A stretch of 64,000 bases of DNA. Origin: Limnoperna fortunei. Lineage: Eukaryota; Mollusca; Bivalvia; Mytilida; Modiolidae. Both the position numbers and the translations under genes were made by a program. Within the stretch, counting starts at the first letter, position 1; each line of letters starts with the position of its first letter. The notes under the pieces are model-generated. The model was not told the origin of the DNA. It did no database searches and saw nothing but the letters and a program-made list of their open reading frames with translations. Location: contig OX104123.1 in NCBI GenBank assembly GCA_944474755.1, forward strand, positions 20,030,275 through 20,094,274, given 5' to 3'. Below, piece by piece: positions 35,152 through 48,485 of this stretch.

Positions 35152-35208
35152 GTTGGTGACATTTGCATGCAATATCTAAATCCCAATTATAGCCTTTCTT
35201 TTGCATGA
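35152..35208 (+). CDS. PRUNE2: Possible alternative C-terminus by intron retention
   Basis: If the weak donor at 35152 is not used, the frame continues for 18 codons ending NPNYSLSFA and stops at 35206-35208. A canonical AATAAA lies 58 bp further on. This would give an isoform without the BNIP2-like and BCH regions. The evidence is only the frame, the weak donor and the nearby signal. Confidence 0.4.
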   Translation, partial: VGDICMQYLNPNYSLSFA

Positions 35209-35265
35209 TCCTTGATTATTTTGTATATTTCTTTACATAGATTTGTGTAAATTGTTGTTTTGTTC

Positions 35266-35271
35266 AATAAA
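35266..35271 (+). promoter_or_regulatory. Candidate polyadenylation signal AATAAA
   Basis: AATAAA follows the stop at 35208 by 58 bp and is followed by a T/G-containing stretch (35280-35300), the usual arrangement of a cleavage site. It could end the short transcript described at 35152. In AT-rich DNA this hexamer also occurs by chance. Confidence 0.4.
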
Positions 35272-35580
35272 CATTATTGATTCTGCTAGTGTTTTACATG
35301 CATGTACTCAGTTCTAGATTTCCTTCTACACTAGTGAATCCTAGCTACTAAATCTTTACTCTTTCAAAATGTAATTCCCTTCAATGGCCTCTGATACTTC
35401 ATCTTAATGTTTGCGCTAAGTGCTCACACCCTGCAACACATGAGCTTTTTACACTTACATACACTGATACACTCGCTAAAAGATGTTTGTGCTTAAGCAC
35501 TTACAATCTGCATTCTGAGCTTTTACAATTTTTTTAATTGACTCACTGGCAAAAAGATGTTTCAAGGTTTTAATACAACT

Positions 35581-35690
35581 CGGGGAGATTACTACAGCAA
35601 GGGGAGATTACTACAGCAAGGGGATATTACTACAGCTAGTGGATATTACAACAGCAAGGGACGTTAACTACAGCTAGGGGAGATTTTGTC
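35581..35690. repeat. 20-bp array, about 5 copies
   Basis: The unit is ggggagattactacagcaag with substitutions. It lies 310 bp after the candidate polyadenylation signal. Confidence 0.85.
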
Positions 35691-35759
35691 TTTTCCACCT
35701 ATCTAGTCGGCCAAACTTCTAGCTTGTTTAGCCATCACACCTTTGGAGTGGACATGATT

Positions 35760-37000
35760 TTTAGCTCACCTGGATCCAAAGTCCATGTGAGGTTTTGTCA
35801 TCACTTGGCATCCATTGTTTGTCATCTGTCTGTTGAAACTTTAAAAAATTATCTTCTCTGAAATCACTCAAGTTTTTTTCAAACTTGGCCACAAATATCC
35901 TAAGGTACCTAGATTCAAATTTTACCATGGGTCAATGGACAAAGATTGGCAGCTGTTACTAAAATATAGAACATAGGGGTAAACACACGTTTTGGTCAAT
36001 ATCTCAAATATTTTAATTTCTTTAGAAAAAAACATTGATCATTAGTGATCACCACATTATGCTCTACAAATTTTCGTATTAGTCCAAAGTTGTATGATGA
36101 CTTCCTGTGGGAGTTATTGCCCTTAAATTATGATTTTTGAACAAAATTTTCAGTTTTTGCAATACAATTTGAAAACTTAAAGAGCCAGATTGACATTGTT
36201 ATATGAGTTATTGCCCTTTAATGATAATTTTTATGAAATTCATAGTTTTTGGCAAGGTCTACAAATCAATCACTTTGCCCAAAATTTTCAGAGGACTTTT
36301 GACAGGAGTTTAATGACAATTTAAGACAAAATTTTTGTGTATTGAGTATGAATTTATCCGTATAGATGTGTGTCCAGCTTGAAAAAGTATCGACAGATTT
36401 TGTTTAAACTTTGCACAGCTTTTAAGTGCTATAATATGAAGATCAAGTTCGCTTTTTACCACAACCCAATTTGTAGTTTTAGACTTCGACCAATTAAAAA
36501 AAAAATTTTATCATCAGTTGGTGGTTTCCAGATGATAACTTGAAAATGCGTCAACAAATTTTTTGCAATCTACATGTATGAAACACTTGAATTTATGTGA
36601 CGTCACCAACACAAAAGAAAAAAACGTCATGTCACCACTGTAAATAAAACACGTTAAGGGTGCTCAGAAGAAATGTTATGAGCCATAAAATGTCATATGG
36701 TGGCCTATATTCATATTCTTTTCTTTTATTTAACTCCATTAGTTTTGCCAATAAAAGGTTTTTAAGCATGTCTCTTGCCAGAGATATTTTTTTAAATCGA
36801 TCTTTCTAACTCTAATATATGATTACTGTTTTGTCTAAACATATGTCTGGCATAGATTTGTCATAGCACATCTCCAAAACTGTTTGACATATTTACCTCA
36901 AACTTGGTAGGTTGGATAGATCCTGATGAGTAGGAGTGCAGTTCATAAGAACCTTAACTCAACTTACATTAAATGTGGAGTTATCTCTCTTTGTACAGAA
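35760..37000. mobile_element. Dispersed 'gctcacctg' element, copy
   Basis: It begins ttagctcacctggatccaaa and cacttggc, as the copy at 59571 does. Inside are repeated phrases gagttattgccctt. The right end is not defined. Confidence 0.65.
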
Positions 37001-37317
37001 ATAACTTAAAACCTTGTTATAGGTTGTAGTTGAAATGTGATTCTGTGTATTATTTGTCTCATTCATTACCCAATATTTAAGGATTTTTTTTCAATTCTTG
37101 GTTATATTATTGGATCTAGACAACTTTGGGTCGGTTTACACTAATAAACCTCGAAGCCATCTACATCTAACAATCTGACCAACAATTAAAAACAATTCTT
37201 ATATTTTAAATTTTACATTATGAAAAGAAGTAACAAAAAAATATTTAACAAGTAATCAAATAATATTTACAATTCCTAATTTAAAGTGTCATTACTTGTT
37301 GTTTGTGAAGGAAGACA

Positions 37318-39535
37318 TGCATAGTCAACACCTCAATACGTATAATGTCAACCATAGTCAACACCTCAATACGTATAACGTCAACCATAGTCAACAGCTC
37401 AATACATATAACGTCAACCATAGTCAACACCTCAATACATATACATATAACGTCAACCATAGTCAACACCTCAATACATATAACGTCAACCATAGTCAAC
37501 ACCTCAATATATATAACGTCAACCATAGTCAACACCTCAATACATATAAATATAACGTCAACCTTAGTTAACACCTCAATACATATAAATATAACGTCAA
37601 CCATAGTCAACACCTCAATACATATAAATATAACGTCAACCATAGTCAACACCTCAATACATATAACGTCAACCATAGTCCACATCTCAATACATATAAC
37701 GTCAACCATAGTCAACACCTCAATACATATAACGTCAACCATAGTCAACACCTCAATACATATAATGTCAACCATAGTCAACACCTCAATACATATAACG
37801 TCAACCATAGTCAACACCTCAATACATATAACGTCAACCATAGTCAACACCTCAATACATATAACGTCAACCATAGTCAACACCTCAATACATATAACGT
37901 CAACCATAGTCAACACCTCAATACATATAACGTCAACCATAGTCAACACCTCAATACATATAACGTCAACCATAGTCAACACCTCAATACATATAAATAT
38001 AACATCAACCATAGTCAACACCTCAATACATATAACGTCAACCATAGTCAACACCTCAATACATATAAATAAAACGTCAACCATAGTCAACACCTCAATA
38101 CATATAACGTCAACCATAGTCAACACCTCAATACATATAACGTCAACCAAAGTCAACACCTCAATACATATAACGTCAACCATAGTCAACACCTCAATAC
38201 ATATAACGTCAACCATAGTCAACACCTCAATACATATAACGTCAACCATAGTCAACACCTCAATACATATAACGTCAACCATAGTCAACACCTCAATACA
38301 TATAACGTCAACCATAGTCAACACCTCAATACATATAACGTCAACCATAGTCAACACCACAATACATATAACGTCAACCAGAGTCAACACCTCAATACAT
38401 ATAAATATAACGTCAACCATAGTCAACACCTCAATACATATAACGTCAACCATAGTCAACACCTCAATACATATAAATATAACGTCAACCATAGTCAACA
38501 CCTCAATACATATAACGTCAACCATAGTCAACACCTCAATACATATAACGTCAACCATAGTCAACACCTCAATACATATAACGTCAACCATAGTCAACAC
38601 CTCAATACATATAACGTCAACCATAGTCAACACCTCAATACATATAACGTCAACCATAGTCAACACCTCAATACATATAACGTCAACCATAGTCAACACC
38701 TCAATACATACAACGTCAACCATAGTCAACTACTCAATACATATAACGTCAACCATAGTCAACACCTCAATACATATAATGTCAACCATAGTCAACACCT
38801 CAATACATATAACGTCAACCATAGTCAACACCTCAATATATATAATGTCAACCATAGTCAACACCTCAATACATATAACGTCAACCATAGTCAACACCTC
38901 AATACATATAACGTCAACCATAGTCAACACCTCAATACATATAACGTCAACCATAGTCAACACCTCAATACATATAAATATAACGTCAACCATAGTCAAC
39001 ACCTCAATACATATAAATATAACGTCAACCATAGTCAACATCTCAATACATATAAATATAACGTCAACCATAGTCAACACCTCAATACATATAATGTCAA
39101 CCATAGTCAACACCTCAATACATATAACGTCAACCATAGTCAACACCTCAATACATATAACGTCAACCATAGTCAACACCTCAATACATATAACGTCAAC
39201 CATAGTCAACACCTCAATACATATAACGTCAACCATAGTCAACACCTCAATACATATAACATCAACCATAGTCAACACCTCAATACATATAACGTCAACC
39301 ATAGTCAACACCTCAATACATATAACGTCAACCATAGTCAACACCTCAATACATATAACATCAACCATAGTCAACACCTCAATACATATAACATCAACCA
39401 TAGTCAACACCTCAATACATATAAATATAACGTCATCCATAGTCAACACCTCAATACGTATAACGTCAACCATAGTCAACATCTCAATACATATAACGTC
39501 AACCATAGTAGACATCTCAATACATATAACGTCAG
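37318..39535. repeat. 33-bp minisatellite, about 65 copies
   Basis: The unit is aacgtcaaccatagtcaaca followed by cctcaatacatat. A recurring longer variant adds 9 bp (aaatataac). All length changes keep the frame, so one frame stays open for 733 codons on + and long frames exist on -. Not called as a gene. Confidence 0.95.
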
Positions 39536-39689
39536 TCGCATGCTGAAATACCATGTTAGATTACTATATATTTAGTATATGAAATGGACAACATTGCTCA
39601 GCTATTGAGCATATGAAAGAAATAAAAATCTATTGACATAGTTGAAAAATCCTACTGTGAGGTGATAGACCAATTGTTGTACAATAATA

Positions 39690-40700
39690 ATGTATCATCA
39701 TTCTGGCCAAAGCCATCAGTACAGGGAGCTCTTAGTGTGTCTAGGTTATCATCATTCTGGCCAAAGCCATCAGTACAGGGAGCTTACTTAGTGTGTCTAG
39801 GTTATCATCATTCTGGCCAAAGCCATCAGTACAGGGAGCTTACTTAGTGTGTCTAGGTTATCATCATTCTGGCCAAAGCCATCAGTACAGGGAGCTTACT
39901 TAGTGTGTCTAGGTTATCATCATTCTGGCCAAAGCCATCAGTACAGGGAGCTTACTTAGTGTGTCTAGGTTATCATCATTCTGGCCAAAGCCATCAGTAC
40001 AGGGAGCTTACTTAGTGTGTTTAGGTTATCATCATTCTGGCCAAAGCCATCAGTACAGGGAGCTTACTTAGTGTGTCTAGGTTATCATCATTCTGGCCAA
40101 AGCCATCAGTACAGGGAGCTTACTTAGTGTGTCTAGGTTATCATCATTCTGGCCAAAGCCATCAGTACAGGGAGCTTACTTAGTGTGTCTAGGTTATCAT
40201 CATTCTGGCCAAAGCCATCAGTACAGGGAGCTTACTTAGTGTGTCTAGGTTATCATCATTCTGGCCAAAGCCATCAGTACAGGGAGCTTACTTAGTGTGT
40301 CTAGGTTATCATCATTCTGGCCAAAGCCATCAGTACAGGGAGCTTACTTAGTGTGTCTAGGTTATCATCATTCTGGCCAAAGCCATCAGTACAGGGAGCT
40401 CCTAGTGTGTCTAGGTATCATCATTCTGGCCAAAGCCATCAGTACAGGGAGCTCCTAGTGTGTCATCATTCTGGCCAAACCCATCAGTACAGGGAGCTCC
40501 TAGTGTGTCATCATTCTGGCCAAACCCATCAGTACAGGGAGCTCCTAGTGTGTCTAGGTATCATCATTCTGGCCAAAGCCATCAGTACAGGGAGCTCCTA
40601 GTGTGTCATCATTCTGGCCAAAGCCATCAGTACAGGGAGCTCCTAGTGTGTCATCATTCTGGCCAAAGCCATCAGTACAGGGAGCTCCTAGTGTGTCTAG
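39690..40700. repeat. 56-bp minisatellite, about 18 copies
   Basis: The unit is tcatcattctggccaaagcc followed by atcagtacagggagcttact and tagtgtgtctaggtta. The last units are shortened to about 43-53 bp. Confidence 0.95.
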
Positions 40701-40796
40701 GTTTTGTAATATTTTTATAGAAGAAAAGTTTAGTAAACAGATATGCAGAACTTTTATCACTTATATCCTATTAATGAGTCAATTTGGAGAGTTTTT

Positions 40797-40932
40797 TGTT
40801 TGTTTGTTTCTTTGAATGATATTTAACGCCACTTTCAGCAATTTTCCAGATATATCATGGCTTCCAGTTTTAATTGGGGGAGGAAGCCTGAGTACCTGGA
40901 GAGAACCCCTAACCTTTGGTAAGAAAACTGGA
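40797..40932 (-). mobile_element. SINE 3' part, reverse
   Basis: Reverse complement of the SINE body and tail (cgccactttcagcaattttc, gggggaggaagcctgagtac). The tRNA head is absent. Confidence 0.8.
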
Positions 40933-42127
40933 GAGTTTTAGATTGCATGATTTAAAAAGCCCTATTCAGATTACAGATTAGTTAAAGTTCTTGTACGAAT
41001 TACATTTTTTAACCTCTTGAAACAATTGATAAATCTAGGAAAACAAAACAATGTACACATTGCCATAGTCCATGTATAAAAATCCCAGGGTTTAACAGGA
41101 TAAAGGTCAAAAGGTCAGGTTAATAAAAGGGGAATAAGAACACCAAATGTTAAAAAATCACCATGGGAAACATTTTTTTATGTGAACCTTTTTGTGCCCC
41201 TTCTTCCTATATTTCAAAGCTATGAAATTTAAATGACTGTATTTGTAGTATCAGTGCAAAGTGCACAGAAAGATCATATGGTAAAACACAATAACAGAGA
41301 ATGTTGTGTGATGGACATGCCTTGCACAACTGAAAATAGAAAAAAGAAGTACATGTATTGACAACAATATGACCAAAAAAAAAACTTGACACAAATTATT
41401 CTCGACAGAAAGGGTCTCAAGTTTATACAAATGAAGAGCCACACCATCTTCAAAGGAGAGAAAATTGAGATAATAATCCTTACCACCCTTGAAAAGTCAA
41501 TAAAAAGACTTTCTTTCTTTCTGCAGTGTTTTACTTTTAAGATATCACCATAGTTCTTATGATTTCAGCATCAAAATACAGTCTACAGGTTATTAATTGA
41601 AAACTACCATTGTTGTAGATGTGTGGAAAACAGCTTCCTTAAAAATCAATCTTAATCAGTCATTGCTTGAATGAAAGGGAAATTCAGTTGAAATCAAGTG
41701 TCTCGATGATAGTTATCTTGATAAGTGGAGGAGATTTGAACAATAATGAGACTTAAAAATCCTTCATTATCCAAAAAAACATTATAAGGAAGTTATAAAC
41801 ATGAAAATATAAAACTACTGACAAACTGGGTCAAGACTTGACAAAAATTAAACATTCTTCTTCAATAGGTAACCACACATTATAGTAATTTTTACTAAGT
41901 ACCAAGAATTTTGCAGAGCCACCAAAGACTACATTTTGTCAATTTAATAAATATTTTACAGAAGTGTTCATGCATGTTTTATATAATTTAAAGTGTAGAT
42001 AGCCATAGCCAGATTTTGTATAACACATTTTGTAAGTTTAGTGATAAAATAACCTGGGTGGATCCATTTGGCCAATCAGATTTAAGATTAAAAGGCAAAT
42101 TAAATTATAACGGATTACATCAGTACG
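40933..42127. other. Intron sequence, nothing recognised
   Basis: Overlapping short open frames on the - strand near 41207-41486 are AT-driven and show no family resemblance. Confidence 0.5.
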
Positions 42128-42245
42128 GTTGTGACTAGTCTACTCAACTCCAGCCTTAATATTCAAGGATTATCTGCCTTCCTGGTCAAGGTCAGAGGTT
42201 CTTACCTGGCATCCTGACCCTCCTTCTCCCCCCCCCCCCCCCCCA
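42128..42245 (+). mobile_element. Diverged SINE fragment
   Basis: Matches the SINE middle part (tactcaactccagccttaat, caaggattatctgcc, aggtcagaggttctta) and ends in a C run. Confidence 0.6.
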
Positions 42246-42985
42246 AAAAAAAAATGTAACACAACACAATCAGATGCTGTAATAAAACTGAAAACTTAAT
42301 GACATTGGCACATACATTTTTGTCACTAAATATTGTTAAAAATTAAAAAATGTTTCTTTATTAACAACTGGAAAATACAACTTAATTAATACACAAATTA
42401 TGGCAACAGATAATGTTAAATTCAGACAATTAAGTATGTGGATTAGAAAAGGATTCTTCATCCTGCAAACTCGTATATCAAAACAAATCAACAAATTTAA
42501 CATACACAGATTATGTTGCATTGCTATTTGAAAGCTGGAGGTATCTTGGAATGTTGTATTATTTTTAATATTTTATATTGGTTTTTATGATTAGACAAAA
42601 TGATATAGAACCCTTTAGGTAACCTCGTGTACAGGAAGTCGTCAATATCCTCTCCTGTTTTGAGCCTCTCAGCATCAGTAGGAAACATACATGATATTTA
42701 CATGTACATCAGCTAATGAAACAGTTCACATTTGGGAATTGTTTAAGGTGTGTAGATGAAGCCTGTTCTGTATTTATCTGTCATTTTCTAATTATCTAAA
42801 ACATGGAAATTACTAAAATGTTCTCAGAGTAAGGTAAGTGTTTGACAGTTGTGTAAATGAAGTGGTAAGGTCAAATTCTGTACATGTTTTTTATTTATTT
42901 GGTTACTCATTGATTTCATATGTTATAGCATTATGTGATACATTTGTGTAAACATAAAGGGGTTGGGGGGGGGGGGGTGGGAGAG

Positions 42986-43185
42986 NNNNNNNNNNNNNNN
43001 NNNNNNNNNNNNNNNNNNNNNNNNNNNNNNNNNNNNNNNNNNNNNNNNNNNNNNNNNNNNNNNNNNNNNNNNNNNNNNNNNNNNNNNNNNNNNNNNNNNN
43101 NNNNNNNNNNNNNNNNNNNNNNNNNNNNNNNNNNNNNNNNNNNNNNNNNNNNNNNNNNNNNNNNNNNNNNNNNNNNNNNNNNNNN
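42986..43185. other. Assembly gap, 200 N
   Basis: Exactly 200 N after a G-rich run. The round length suggests a placeholder of unknown true size. Confidence 0.99.
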
Positions 43186-43879
43186 ATTTAGTTCCAATAT
43201 TAAGGTTGTGTTCTTGAGCTTTCTGTAACCCAAGACATGTTAATTCTGCAATTAAGATTTGTTTTAATTGTTTTTCTGATTTACTTTAATCAAACTCAGC
43301 CTGACCCAATGACATACAAGCTTTATTAGTACATCATGACCAACGATGAGAAAAAACATTTCAATGTACATGATTTATGATTCAGGTGCACGTCTTTTCA
43401 AGAATTTCAACGATTCTGCATTTTTCCAGAAATCAATTAATCTTACCAAAAGAATGTTACATAATCTTTGTGCCATTTTTGTATCTTATTTTCAGGTTAA
43501 TTTTTGGCAGATGCCTTGTATCAGTTCTACATACGTGTTGTCATATACAACATAAATGCTAAAATTATTTATTATTCTTTTTGGTTCAAATACATAAAGT
43601 TTTGAAATTCTCCTTTGATATGGACAGTCATTACTAATTAATGGAATAAAGGTTGTTAACTTGCTTTTGATGGACAGAAGGCCAGAATTAGAGATGATGT
43701 GGCAATCTCTAATTTTTGAAGCAGTTTCTTCAAACTTTGACTTGCCAAAAACCAAGTTTTTTTGGTAAAGTAATTCTTGGTTATTTCCAATATGATGGAG
43801 TTGTCTCCCATTGCAGAATGGTTAGAAATTTGTGTTCTAAATGTTTATTATTTTTTTCAATATGACAGAAACCCTTACC
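43186..43879. other. Intron sequence, nothing recognised
   Basis: AT-rich; short open frames on both strands overlap and look random. Confidence 0.5.
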
Positions 43880-44612
43880 GTGGAACAACTTGTTTATAGA
43901 GTGACACTCTCCTTACAGTGGAACATAACCTGTTTAGAGAAAGCCACTCTCCTTCAGTGGAACTTAACCTGTTTAGAGAGTGCCACTCTCCTTACAGTGG
44001 AACTGAACCTGCTAAGAGAGTGCCACTCTCCTTACAGTGGAACATAACCTGTTTAGAGAGTGCCACTCTCCTTTCAGTGGAACATAACCTGTTTGGAGAG
44101 TTCCACTCTCCTTACAGTGGAACATAACCTGTTTAGAGTGCCACTCTCCTTACAGAAGAACATAACCTGTCCACTCTCCTTACATTGTAACTTAACCTGT
44201 TAAAAGAGTGCCACTCTCCTTACAGTGGAACATAACCTGTTTAGAGAGTGCCACTCTCCTTACAGTGGAACTTAACCTGTTTAGAGAGTGCCACTCTCCT
44301 TACAGTGGAACATAACCTGTTTAGAGAGTGCCACTCTCCTTACAGTGGAACATAACCTGTTTAGAGTGCCACTCTCCTTACAGTGGAACATAACCTGTTT
44401 GGAGAGTGCCACTCTCCTTACAGTGGAACATAACCTGTTTAGAGAGTGCCACTCTCCTTACAGTGGAACATAACCTGTTCAGAGAGTGCCACTCTCCTTA
44501 CAGTGGAACATAACCTGTTTAGAGAGTGCCACTCTCCTTACATTGGAACTTAACCTGTTTAGAGAGTGCCACTCTCCTTACAGTGGAACATAACCTGTTT
44601 AGTGCCACTCTC
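43880..44612. repeat. 40-bp minisatellite, about 18 copies
   Basis: The unit is tttagagagtgccactctcc followed by ttacagtggaacataacctg. Several units are shortened. Confidence 0.94.
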
Positions 44613-44685
44613 CTTGTCCTTTTTGCTGATTTTGAAAAATAGTGGGCACATTGTAGCAGCTACAAAATGTTCAATTTTCTGTCAA
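44613..44685 (+). mobile_element. Fragment of the element found at 8092-8506
   Basis: The stretch ttgctgattttgaaaaatag, then ttgtagcagctacaaaa, matches 8280-8325. It directly adjoins the 40-bp array. Confidence 0.7.
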
Positions 44686-45599
44686 GTGTCTGTGTACTCT
44701 CAGATATTAGCATTGGTACATGTACATAAATTTTACCCCAAATTTATTTTGTGTATTTCATGTTTACTGATATTGCAATAACAACTAACAAAAAACACCA
44801 CTTTAAAGGGAAGTAACTTATGGATAAGTATGCACAATTGAATATTTACCTTCCCACCAAATATTGTATCTTGTATATGTTTGTTCATGCATTATATCAG
44901 TTTTATTGTTACATGTACATGTACTATCATGCCTCATGTGAGGCCTTTAGTGAAATAACACGTTTCAAATATTTCAAATGATGATAAATAATTACAGAGA
45001 AATTTTCTGTATACAATGACAGATGATTTTGTCCTACAACTGTCTTCCATAGCTGTAGTAATATTGTTAATACCCATAGTTTAAGCTAGAAATACTAACT
45101 TAAGAGAACACACCAGACAAAACCAGAATATTTTCCTCTTGTTGCGATGTAATATTATTGTCTTGAGCATAGTACATTTCGTTTGTAAACAAGTAATTTT
45201 CCTTATATTTTTACTGTCATTATTCTGTGTTCAGTTTTTACCTTTAAAATTCAACTCAAACAGGTTTTTGTAAAAAAATGACCATTCATTGATAACTACG
45301 AGTTATTTTTAGACACCATCCCTATGTATTATCAGTTGTAAATTTAACTATGAATATCAAGGACACCTTTTTTGTGGAATGTCAACAATTCATTCATCTG
45401 GAACAGAATACACATATTATGTAAACAAGGAAATAAAACTAAACAGAAAAAGGCGAAAATGGTAAGATTTTCATTTGTAAAATAAACCCCTGTAAAATGT
45501 ATCCCCAAAGCAAAAAACATTTTGAAAATTAGCATTGTTTATCCTGCAGAATTGATTTGGAATAAGTGCTGTCATTGAGGATAGCTGAATTGGAAAAAA
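44686..45599. other. Intron sequence, nothing recognised
   Basis: AT-rich without exon-like frames or repeats that I could support. Confidence 0.5.
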
Positions 45600-46195
45600 T
45601 TAGATCATGAAAAGGCCTTAAATGGTCTGTGGCAGTGTAATGTGGCCCCTTGTTATATTGGTGTGTGGCAATGTGGCAGTGTAATGGTCCCCTTGTTATA
45701 ATGGTCTGTGGCAATGTGGCAGTGTAATGGGGCCCCTTGTTATAATGGTCTGTGGAAATGTGGCAGTGTAATGGGGCCCCTTGTTATAATGGTCTGTGGA
45801 AATGTGGCAGTGTAATGGGGCCCCTTGTTATAATGGTCTGTGGAAATGTGGCAGTGTAATGGGGCCCCTTGTTATAATGGTCTGTAGCAGTGTAATGGGG
45901 CCCCTTGTTATAATGGTCTGTGGAAATGTGGCAGTGTAATGGGGCCCCTTGTTATAATGGTCTGTAGCAGTGTAATGGGGCCCCTTGTTATAATGGTCTG
46001 TGGAAATGTAGCAGTGTAATGGGGCCCCTTGTTATAATGGTCTGTGGAAATGTGGCAGTGTAATGGGGCCCCTTGTTATAATGGTCACTGGCAGTGTAAT
46101 GGGGCCCCTTGTTATAATTGTGTGTGGCAGTGTAATGGAGCCCCTTATTATTTTGGTGTGTGGCAATGTGGCAGTGTAATGGGGCCCCTTGTTAT
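45600..46195. repeat. 44-bp minisatellite, about 14 copies
   Basis: The unit is tataatggtctgtggaaatg followed by tggcagtgtaatggggcccc and ttgt, with shorter variants. Confidence 0.94.
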
Positions 46196-46764
46196 ATTTA
46201 GCAGAATAAATATATATATTTGTTCATTTGGGGTATCTGTGGATAACTGCATAGAGAAATTTTGTGAATTAGACCAAGACAAGACCTTGGTTAACTGGGT
46301 TTGTGCTACTAATAATTACAATGTTTTATTACTTGTTTAATATTTTGCAACTTCAATAAAAAAAATTTTTAAACATTTATTGCACATTTTAGGAGATTTT
46401 CAGAATTATTGCACTGACTTGTTAGTATTCCTATTTAATTTTTATCTTTGAAACAGAGACAGCTATGTATTTAACATGTGTTAAACATCTGGACCATGCT
46501 GTAATCACATTAGAACTGACTTACATGTAATTAACTCCCTTTATATAGAACAGTACTCCCACTGGGACAGGGTGGAGTATTTATATAACCTGAATTCAAA
46601 CAGAAGTTTGTTTACAATATCAGTTATTAATATAAGAAGAATGTTAGTTTTGATCTATGACTCCATTATCAAATGGCTTAGCTTACAATTATTGATGACA
46701 CCAGAGATAGAAGGGGGCAGTAAAGAGTTTGAACTGTAATCCTTAAAATGTAGGGACTACTGTA

Positions 46765-46850
46765 TTAAAGGACCATATACATGGGAGGGGTTGGCCTACT
46801 GTACATGGGAGGGGTTGGCCTACAGTACATGGGAGGGGTTGGTCTACTGT
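46765..46850. repeat. 24-bp unit, three copies
   Basis: The unit is tacatgggaggggttggcct actg. Confidence 0.85.
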
Positions 46851-47859
46851 ATGTTTTTACCCTTTTACTGTTGTACAACATGTCTATTTTTAAAGACGTA
46901 AACAAACACATTTATATGACCTTAACCTTTATCTCCTTTAGAGTGCTATAATATGACTCTGTGCATTCATAACTTATTCTGATAACACTATGTTAGCTGT
47001 AATTGTTTATGCTTATACTAAATGGATGTGTTCAGGGTTTACCAAGTTAATAAGTAATGTAGATAGGAATTTTTGGCTACAGAATTGTTTTAGGATTTTC
47101 TTCACATTTTTGCAGAATTAAGAACTTTTGTGGCAAATTTTACATGTGAATGTACCGATTTTGAATTTCTTCCCAGACTTTGGAACTTAAGTCATTTTTC
47201 AGCAATGTGCAGAATAAGGTAATCAACTTCCAACAATATTTTATCTTAAAACATGATTTCTACTTATACTTTTACATCTCTTCCAAACTTACAGATATTT
47301 TATCTATCAAGTTTCATGGTTACTTGTCTTAGCATACAAATAAAATTTAAAAATATCAAAATTAATAAATGTTCTGCAGTCATACAATGTCATGTACAGA
47401 AGTGTGACCTGATGATAGGGTTGGGTTGGGTTGGGTTTTTGATGTCCTACACCAACCAACTTAATGCCCTTGGTAGGACGGTAGAGTAACATTTAAGTTT
47501 GAAGCACTATATAAATGTTTTGTCATGTGACCTTTGATGGGTAATGGCCTCGGTGTTGTAAGGAAAAAATCTTTTTTGTCATAAATTATGGAGTTAAATT
47601 GATCTAAAGTTGAATTCAACTTTAAGTTAATTCAATTCCTTAGACAGTTGTTTGTTATGTTTTGAGTGATTCTTTGGAATACTGTCAATTAATTGGATAG
47701 TTAACAGATTTTAAAGGTGTTCATTTGGTGGTAATGCAAAATGAAGTTGAAGATATTTAAAACAATTACAGATCTTTTTTAGTTTGTGAGTCATTGCACT
47801 CCGTTTATACATCAATGAACTTCTGAAAATATATCTTGGCATTTATTGCCACTTTGCCC

Positions 47860-48028
47860 CCTCCCCCCACCCCTCTGCCCCTGACCTTAGCTAGGAAAAG
47901 TGGAAATCTTTGTCAGATAAGATTGGAAGTTGAGCATACCTTGCTCGCAGTGACTTGAACGTGAAACTTCAGTGTTGACAGACTTGTGATCAATAAACTG
48001 TACAACTACATTAACCACAAAGGCCACC
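47860..48028 (-). mobile_element. Diverged SINE, reverse
   Basis: The reverse complement shows the SINE head (ggcctttgtggttaatgtag) and the segment gtctgtcaacactgaag. The 3' half is lost. Confidence 0.7.
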
Positions 48029-48192
48029 GAAAAAAGGCGTCAAATTCTGTAGTAATGTTCTGTTTTCTTTATTCAGTTTTGTACAGTTTTTTGACTGGTT
48101 CAAAATATTTCAAGTTTCTTCAGCTCTTGTATATAATAATCAATCATACTGATAATCTTATTAGCATGGAGTATTAAAAACAGCTGATTGTT

Positions 48193-48485
48193 GTACTAAT
48201 GGACTAATGTACTAATGGACTAATGGACTAATGTACTAATGGACTAATGTACTAATGTACTAATGGACTAATGGACTAATGTACTAATGGACTAATGGAC
48301 TAGTGTACTAATGTACTAATGTACTAATGGACTAATGTACTAATGTACTAATGGACTAATGGGCTAATGTACTAATGGACTAATGTACTAATGGACTAAT
48401 GTACTAATGTACTAATGAACTAATGTACTAATGAACTAATGTACTAATGGACTAATGTACTAATGGACTAATGTACTAATGGACT
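48193..48485. repeat. 8-bp microsatellite-like array
   Basis: Mixed units of aatgtact and aatggact in irregular order. Confidence 0.93.

Noticed and set aside
37345..39546. 733-codon open frame on + and long frames on - in the 33-bp array
   Set aside because: It is a pure tandem repeat of an 11-residue unit, open because the unit length is a multiple of 3 and lacks a stop. No splice sites or family resemblance. Kept only as a finding about frame preservation.
41207..41486. Three overlapping hydrophobic frames on the - strand
   Set aside because: AT-rich random frames in an intron, overlapping each other in different frames, without family resemblance.
42931..43233. Open frames across the N run
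   Set aside because: They exist only because N was translated as unknown residues.
47418..47442. ttggg repeats as telomere-like sequence
   Set aside because: Only a few units and not the ttaggg motif expected for molluscs.
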